NCBI GenBank assembly: GCA_026786045.1
Contig: JAJAYV010000411.1
Coordinates: 1 to 9,701, forward strand
Source: Frankiaceae bacterium
GTDB lineage: Bacteria > Actinomycetota > Actinomycetes > Mycobacteriales > SCTD01
DNA: 9,701 bases
Direction: 5' to 3'
Shown: in pieces, positions 6,826 to 9,701 of the stretch
How the letters are laid out: every line of letters begins with the position of its first letter
How positions within the stretch are numbered: position 1 is the stretch's first letter
Program-made: the position numbers and the translations under genes
The notes under the pieces: model-generated
What the model saw: the letters and a program-made list of their open reading frames with translations, nothing else
What the model was told of the DNA's origin: nothing
The model's database searches: none

Positions 6826-7719
6826 ATGACGTCGCGCTCCGCACCCTTCGGCCGGGTGCTCACGGCGATGGTCACGCCCTTCACCTCGGGTGGCGAGCTC
6901 GACCTCGAGCGGGCCGCGTCGCTCGCGAGCTCGCTGGTCGACCAGGGCAACGACGGACTGGTCGTCTCCGGCACCACGGGCGAGGCGGCCACGACCTCCG
7001 ACGCCGAGAAGGACGCGCTGCTGCGCGCCGTCGTCGAGGCGGTCGGCGACCGCGCCCACGTGCTCGCCGGCGTCGGCACGTACGACACCCGGCACTCCGT
7101 CGAGCTGGCCCGCTCGGCCGAGAAGGCCGGTGCCACCGGGCTGCTCGTCGTCACGCCGTACTACACCCGCCCGCCCCAGGCCGGGATCGTCGCGCACGTC
7201 GAGCAGGTCGCCGGAGCGACCGGCCTGCCGGTGATGCTCTACGACATCCCGTTCCGCACCGGCACGGCCCTGACGACCGAGACGATCCTCGCGTTGGGCC
7301 GCCACCCGAGCGTCGTCGCGGTCAAGGACGCCAAGGACGACCTGGGCGCCACCTCCGCCGTGCTCGCGCGCAGCGACCTGGCCTACTACTGCGGCACCGA
7401 CCAGCTCAACCTGCCGCTGCTGGCGATCGGCGCGGTCGGCCTGGTGAGCGTCGTCAGCCACGTCGTCACGCCGACGCTCGTCGAGCTCGTGCAGGCGTAC
7501 GACTCCGGCGACGTCGTGCGCGCCCGCGCGCTGCACCTGCAGCTCCAGCCCGTGTACACCGGCATGTTCCGGACCCAGGGCGTCATCCTCAGCAAGGCCG
7601 CGCTGGCCCTGACCGGTGCGCCGGTCGGCGGCGTGCGGCTGCCGCTGGTGGACGCCACCGACGAGCAGCGCGCCGTGCTGGCGCAGGACCTCACCGCAGG
7701 AGGAGTCGCGCTCGCATGA
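6826..7719 (+). CDS. dapA: 4-hydroxy-tetrahydrodipicolinate synthase DapA
   Basis: DapA condenses pyruvate with aspartate semialdehyde, the first committed step to diaminopimelate (for peptidoglycan) and lysine. The 297-residue length is normal. The (β/α)8 aldolase signatures are present: VSGTTGEAAT (47-56) with T50, TPYYTRP (110-116) with Y113, LYDIPFRTG (138-146) with Y139 and R144, and the Schiff-base lysine K167 in VAVKDAK. These correspond to T44, Y107, Y133, R138 and K161 of the E. coli enzyme. The ATG at 6826 is preferred over an in-frame GTG at 6808, because the GTG lies upstream of the -10 candidate and similarity to the family begins after the ATG. The last four bases overlap the rnj start (ATGA), and the end of the gene carries the rnj ribosome binding site, so the two form an operon. 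Confidence 0.96.
   Translation: MTSRSAPFGRVLTAMVTPFTSGGELDLERAASLASSLVDQGNDGLVVSGTTGEAATTSDAEKDALLRAVVEAVGDRAHVLAGVGTYDTRHSVELARSAEKAGATGLLVVTPYYTRPPQAGIVAHVEQVAGATGLPVMLYDIPFRTGTALTTETILALGRHPSVVAVKDAKDDLGATSAVLARSDLAYYCGTDQLNLPLLAIGAVGLVSVVSHVVTPTLVELVQAYDSGDVVRARALHLQLQPVYTGMFRTQGVILSKAALALTGAPVGGVRLPLVDATDEQRAVLAQDLTAGGVALA
7698..7705 (+). promoter_or_regulatory. Ribosome binding site of rnj inside dapA
   Basis: AGGAGGAG lies 10 nt before the ATG at 7716, within the last codons of dapA, where it encodes part of the AGGVA tail. With the ATGA overlap it indicates translational coupling of rnj to dapA. It also fixes the rnj start. Confidence 0.75.
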
Positions 7720-9404
7720 GCCACCCGCACCCCGAGCTCGGCGCCCCGCCGCCCCTCGTCGACGGCGGCCTGAGGGTCGTCGCCCGCGGCGGGCTGGGCG
7801 AGATCGGCCGCAACATGACGGTCTTCGAGATCGCCGGGCGGCTGCTCGTCGTCGACTGCGGCGTGCTCTTCCCCGAGGTCGACCAGCCCGGCATCGACCT
7901 GATCCTGCCGGACTTCTCCTACATCCGGGACCGCCTCGACGACATCGAGGCGGTCGTCCTCACGCACGGCCACGAGGACCACCTCGGCGCCGTCCCGTAC
8001 CTGCTGCGGGAGCGGCGGGACATCCCGATCGTCGGCAGCCGGTTCACCCTGGCGCTGCTCGCCGCCAAGCTCCGCGAGCACCGCATCGAGCCCGTGCTGC
8101 GCCCGGTCGCCGAGGAGCAGACCGCGACGCTCGGCCCGTTCGAGCTCGAGTTCTTCGCCGTCAACCACTCGATCCCCGACGCGCTCGCCGTCGCCATCCG
8201 GACGCAGGCCGGGATCGTCCTGCACACCGGCGACTTCAAGATGGACCAGCTGCCGCTCGACGGCAGGCTCACCGACCTCGGCGGCTTCGCCCGCCTGGGC
8301 CGCGAGGGCATCGACCTGCTGCTGTCGGACTCGACCAATGCCGAGGTCCCGGGCTTCGTCACCCCCGAGCGCGAGATCGGCCCGGTCGTCGACGAGGTCG
8401 TCCGCACCTCCGGCGGCCGCGTCATCGTCGCCTGCTTCGCCTCCCACGTGCACCGGGTCCAGCAGGTGCTCGACGCCGCCCACGCCCACGGCCGCTCGGT
8501 GGCCTTCGTCGGCCGCTCGATGGTCCGCAACATGGGGGTCGCCCGTGACCTCGGCTACCTGCGCGTGCCGGACGGGCTGATGATCGACATGAAGGACGTC
8601 GAGCACCTGCCGGCCTCGAAGGTCGTGCTCGTGTCGACCGGGTCGCAGGGCGAGCCGCTGTCGGCGCTGTCGCGGATGGCCAACCGATCGCACCACCAGA
8701 TCCGCATCGAGGCGCAGGACACCGTGGTGCTCGCCTCCTCGCTCATCCCCGGCAACGAGAACGCCGTCTACCGGGTCATCAACGGGCTGTCCCGCTGGGG
8801 CGCCCGGGTGGTGCACAAGGGCGTCGCGAAGGTGCACGTCAGTGGCCACGCCCCGGCCGGCGAGCTGCTCTACCTGCTCAACGCGACCAAGCCCTCCAAC
8901 CTCATGCCGGTGCACGGCGAGTGGCGCCACCTGCGCGCCCACGCCGAGCTGGCCCGGCTCACCGGGGTCCCCGAGGAGCGGATCGTGCTGGCCGAGGACG
9001 GCGTGGTCGTGGACCTCGTCGACGGCAAGGCCGAGATCGTCGGCGCCGTGCCGTGCGGCTACGTCTTCGTCGACGGGCTCGAGGTGGGCGACGTCGGCGA
9101 GAGCACGCTCAAGGACCGCCGCATCCTCGGCGACGAGGGCTTCATCTCCGTGACCCTCGCGGTCGACAGCGTGACCGGCAAGATCGCCGGCGGACCGGAC
9201 ATCAGCGCACGCGGCTTCACCGACGACCGCGAGGCCTTCGAGCCGGTGCGCCGGCTCATCGAGGAGGAGCTCGCCCGCGCCGCCGCCGAGGGCGTGGCCG
9301 ACGCGCACACCCTGGCCCAGAGCATCCGCCGGATCGTCGGACGCTGGGTCAACGACACCTACCGCCGCCGCCCGATGATCGTCCCGGTGGTCATCGAGGT
9401 CTGA
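7716..9404 (+). CDS. rnj: Ribonuclease J
   Basis: RNase J is a metallo-β-lactamase/β-CASP nuclease with 5'-3' exonuclease and endonuclease activity in mRNA decay and rRNA maturation. The product is 562 residues, the usual length. In the β-lactamase core, HGHEDHLG (84-91) is the H-x-H-x-D-H zinc motif, with H151 in NHSIPDA, D173 in HTGDFKMD and the SDSTN segment (204-208). The β-CASP part includes ACFASHVHRVQQ (239-250), VLVSTGSQGEP (304-314) and SGHAP (376-380); the second metal-site histidine is H400 in MPVHGEWRH. The C-terminal domain (~445-562) is complete. The start is set by the AGGAGGAG site and the ATGA overlap with dapA; GGLRVVARGGLGEIGRN follows as in homologues. The pairing with dapA is as in mycobacteria (Rv2753c-Rv2752c). 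No terminator hairpin is evident before ftsK. Confidence 0.97.
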   Translation: MSHPHPELGAPPPLVDGGLRVVARGGLGEIGRNMTVFEIAGRLLVVDCGVLFPEVDQPGIDLILPDFSYIRDRLDDIEAVVLTHGHEDHLGAVPYLLRERRDIPIVGSRFTLALLAAKLREHRIEPVLRPVAEEQTATLGPFELEFFAVNHSIPDALAVAIRTQAGIVLHTGDFKMDQLPLDGRLTDLGGFARLGREGIDLLLSDSTNAEVPGFVTPEREIGPVVDEVVRTSGGRVIVACFASHVHRVQQVLDAAHAHGRSVAFVGRSMVRNMGVARDLGYLRVPDGLMIDMKDVEHLPASKVVLVSTGSQGEPLSALSRMANRSHHQIRIEAQDTVVLASSLIPGNENAVYRVINGLSRWGARVVHKGVAKVHVSGHAPAGELLYLLNATKPSNLMPVHGEWRHLRAHAELARLTGVPEERIVLAEDGVVVDLVDGKAEIVGAVPCGYVFVDGLEVGDVGESTLKDRRILGDEGFISVTLAVDSVTGKIAGGPDISARGFTDDREAFEPVRRLIEEELARAAAEGVADAHTLAQSIRRIVGRWVNDTYRRRPMIVPVVIEV

Positions 9405-9466
9405 CCGGTTCGCCCGCCCGCGGCGTGTCACCCGCTGGGACCGGTGTGGCTGGTGGTAGTCGGCGG

Positions 9467-9472
9467 TAGCGT
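9467..9472 (+). promoter_or_regulatory. Candidate -10 element of ftsK
   Basis: TAGCGT fits TANNNT and is separated by 6 nt (CCCGCC) from the ftsK ATG at 9479, which has no Shine-Dalgarno. This is the same layout as dapA, suggesting a leaderless ftsK transcript of its own rather than only read-through from rnj. No good -35 is seen. Confidence 0.4.
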
Positions 9473-9478
9473 CCCGCC

Positions 9479-9701
9479 ATGGCCAGTCGCACGCCCACGC
9501 AGACCCGCCCGCGCACCGGGAGCAGTGCGCGTCCGGCTGCGCGCCCGGCCACCCGCAAGCCGGCGGCCAAGAAGCGCCCCGCGACCTCGCAGCGCCGCCC
9601 GCAGCCGAAGGGACCCAGCGCGCTCGGGCAGCTGCTGCACGGCCTGGCCGTGCTGGTGCGCGCGCTCGTGCGCGCCGTCGTCGGCGTGCTCAAGGTGACC
9701 G
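9479..9701 (+). CDS. ftsK: DNA translocase FtsK, N-terminal fragment (3' partial)
   Basis: Only 74 codons are present before the window ends. They encode a basic, Ala/Pro/Arg/Lys-rich tail (MASRTPTQTRPRTGSSARPA, with TRKPAAKKRPAT further on) followed from about residue 54 by a more hydrophobic stretch (LGQLLHGLAVLVRALVRAVV). This is how actinobacterial FtsK/SpoIIIE proteins begin before their membrane helices. The motor and γ domains would lie beyond the window, so identity rests on this N-terminus and on the conserved position downstream of rnj. FtsK pumps chromosomal DNA at the division septum. The start is the first ATG after rnj, 74 bp downstream of its stop, with a candidate -10 just before it. 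Confidence 0.75.
   Translation, partial: MASRTPTQTRPRTGSSARPAARPATRKPAAKKRPATSQRRPQPKGPSALGQLLHGLAVLVRALVRAVVGVLKVT

Noticed and set aside
4719..7154. A long minus-strand open frame opposite GGDEF-EAL and dapA
   Set aside because: Its composition is low-complexity and shadow-like, with no recognisable domain, and it is fully explained by the genes on the plus strand.
7386..9431. A long minus-strand open frame opposite dapA and rnj
   Set aside because: It is a His/Asp/Val/Gly-rich shadow of rnj with no family resemblance.
9404..9445. Two ACCGGT palindromes between rnj and ftsK
   Set aside because: Each is a self-complementary 6-mer that is common at this GC content. The 30-nt spacing suggests neither a hairpin terminator nor an operator.

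Overview
The window is very GC-rich with a strong G/C preference at third codon positions, GTG as well as ATG starts, and several starts without a Shine-Dalgarno sequence. The gene content includes ThyX rather than ThyA, the linked thyX, dapA, RNase J and ftsK genes, and a CWB2/DUF3152 secreted protein. All of this points to an actinomycete chromosome. A Geodermatophilaceae or Frankiales-like organism is my guess, but nothing in the window fixes the family. I see no insertion sequence, phage gene, tRNA, rRNA or CRISPR array.

Left part (1-2667): the window opens inside a secreted protein that ends in a DUF3152 metzincin-like domain preceded by the tail of a cell-wall-binding repeat. Next on the same strand is a tandem-domain GNAT acetyltransferase. 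Its stop lies 9 bp from the stop of a convergent EamA/DMT-type membrane transporter on the minus strand.

Middle (2668-4724): the transporter is divergent from thyX (FAD-dependent thymidylate synthase), and their candidate -10 elements overlap. thyX converges on a minus-strand gene with two DUF427 copies. About 400 bp without a confident gene follow, including a short stretch with coding-like base use and no recognisable identity.

Right part (4725-9701): a soluble PAS-PAS-GGDEF-EAL protein with intact motifs in both catalytic domains may make and break cyclic di-GMP. Its stop codon falls within the candidate -10 element of dapA (lysine/diaminopimelate pathway). dapA overlaps rnj (RNase J) by 4 bp with a strong internal ribosome binding site, so the two are very likely co-transcribed and translationally coupled. 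ftsK (DNA translocase) begins 74 bp later and runs off the window.

The thyX...dapA-rnj...ftsK order is a familiar actinobacterial housekeeping neighbourhood (in M. tuberculosis, Rv2754c, Rv2753c, Rv2752c and Rv2748c). The DUF427 and GGDEF-EAL genes sit between thyX and dapA as an accessory insertion. I found no convincing new multi-gene system. The points most worth checking are the leaderless promoter pattern, the overlapping divergent promoter, the stop/-10 overlap at dapA, the CWB2-DUF3152 fusion and the unexplained 4463-4610 stretch.
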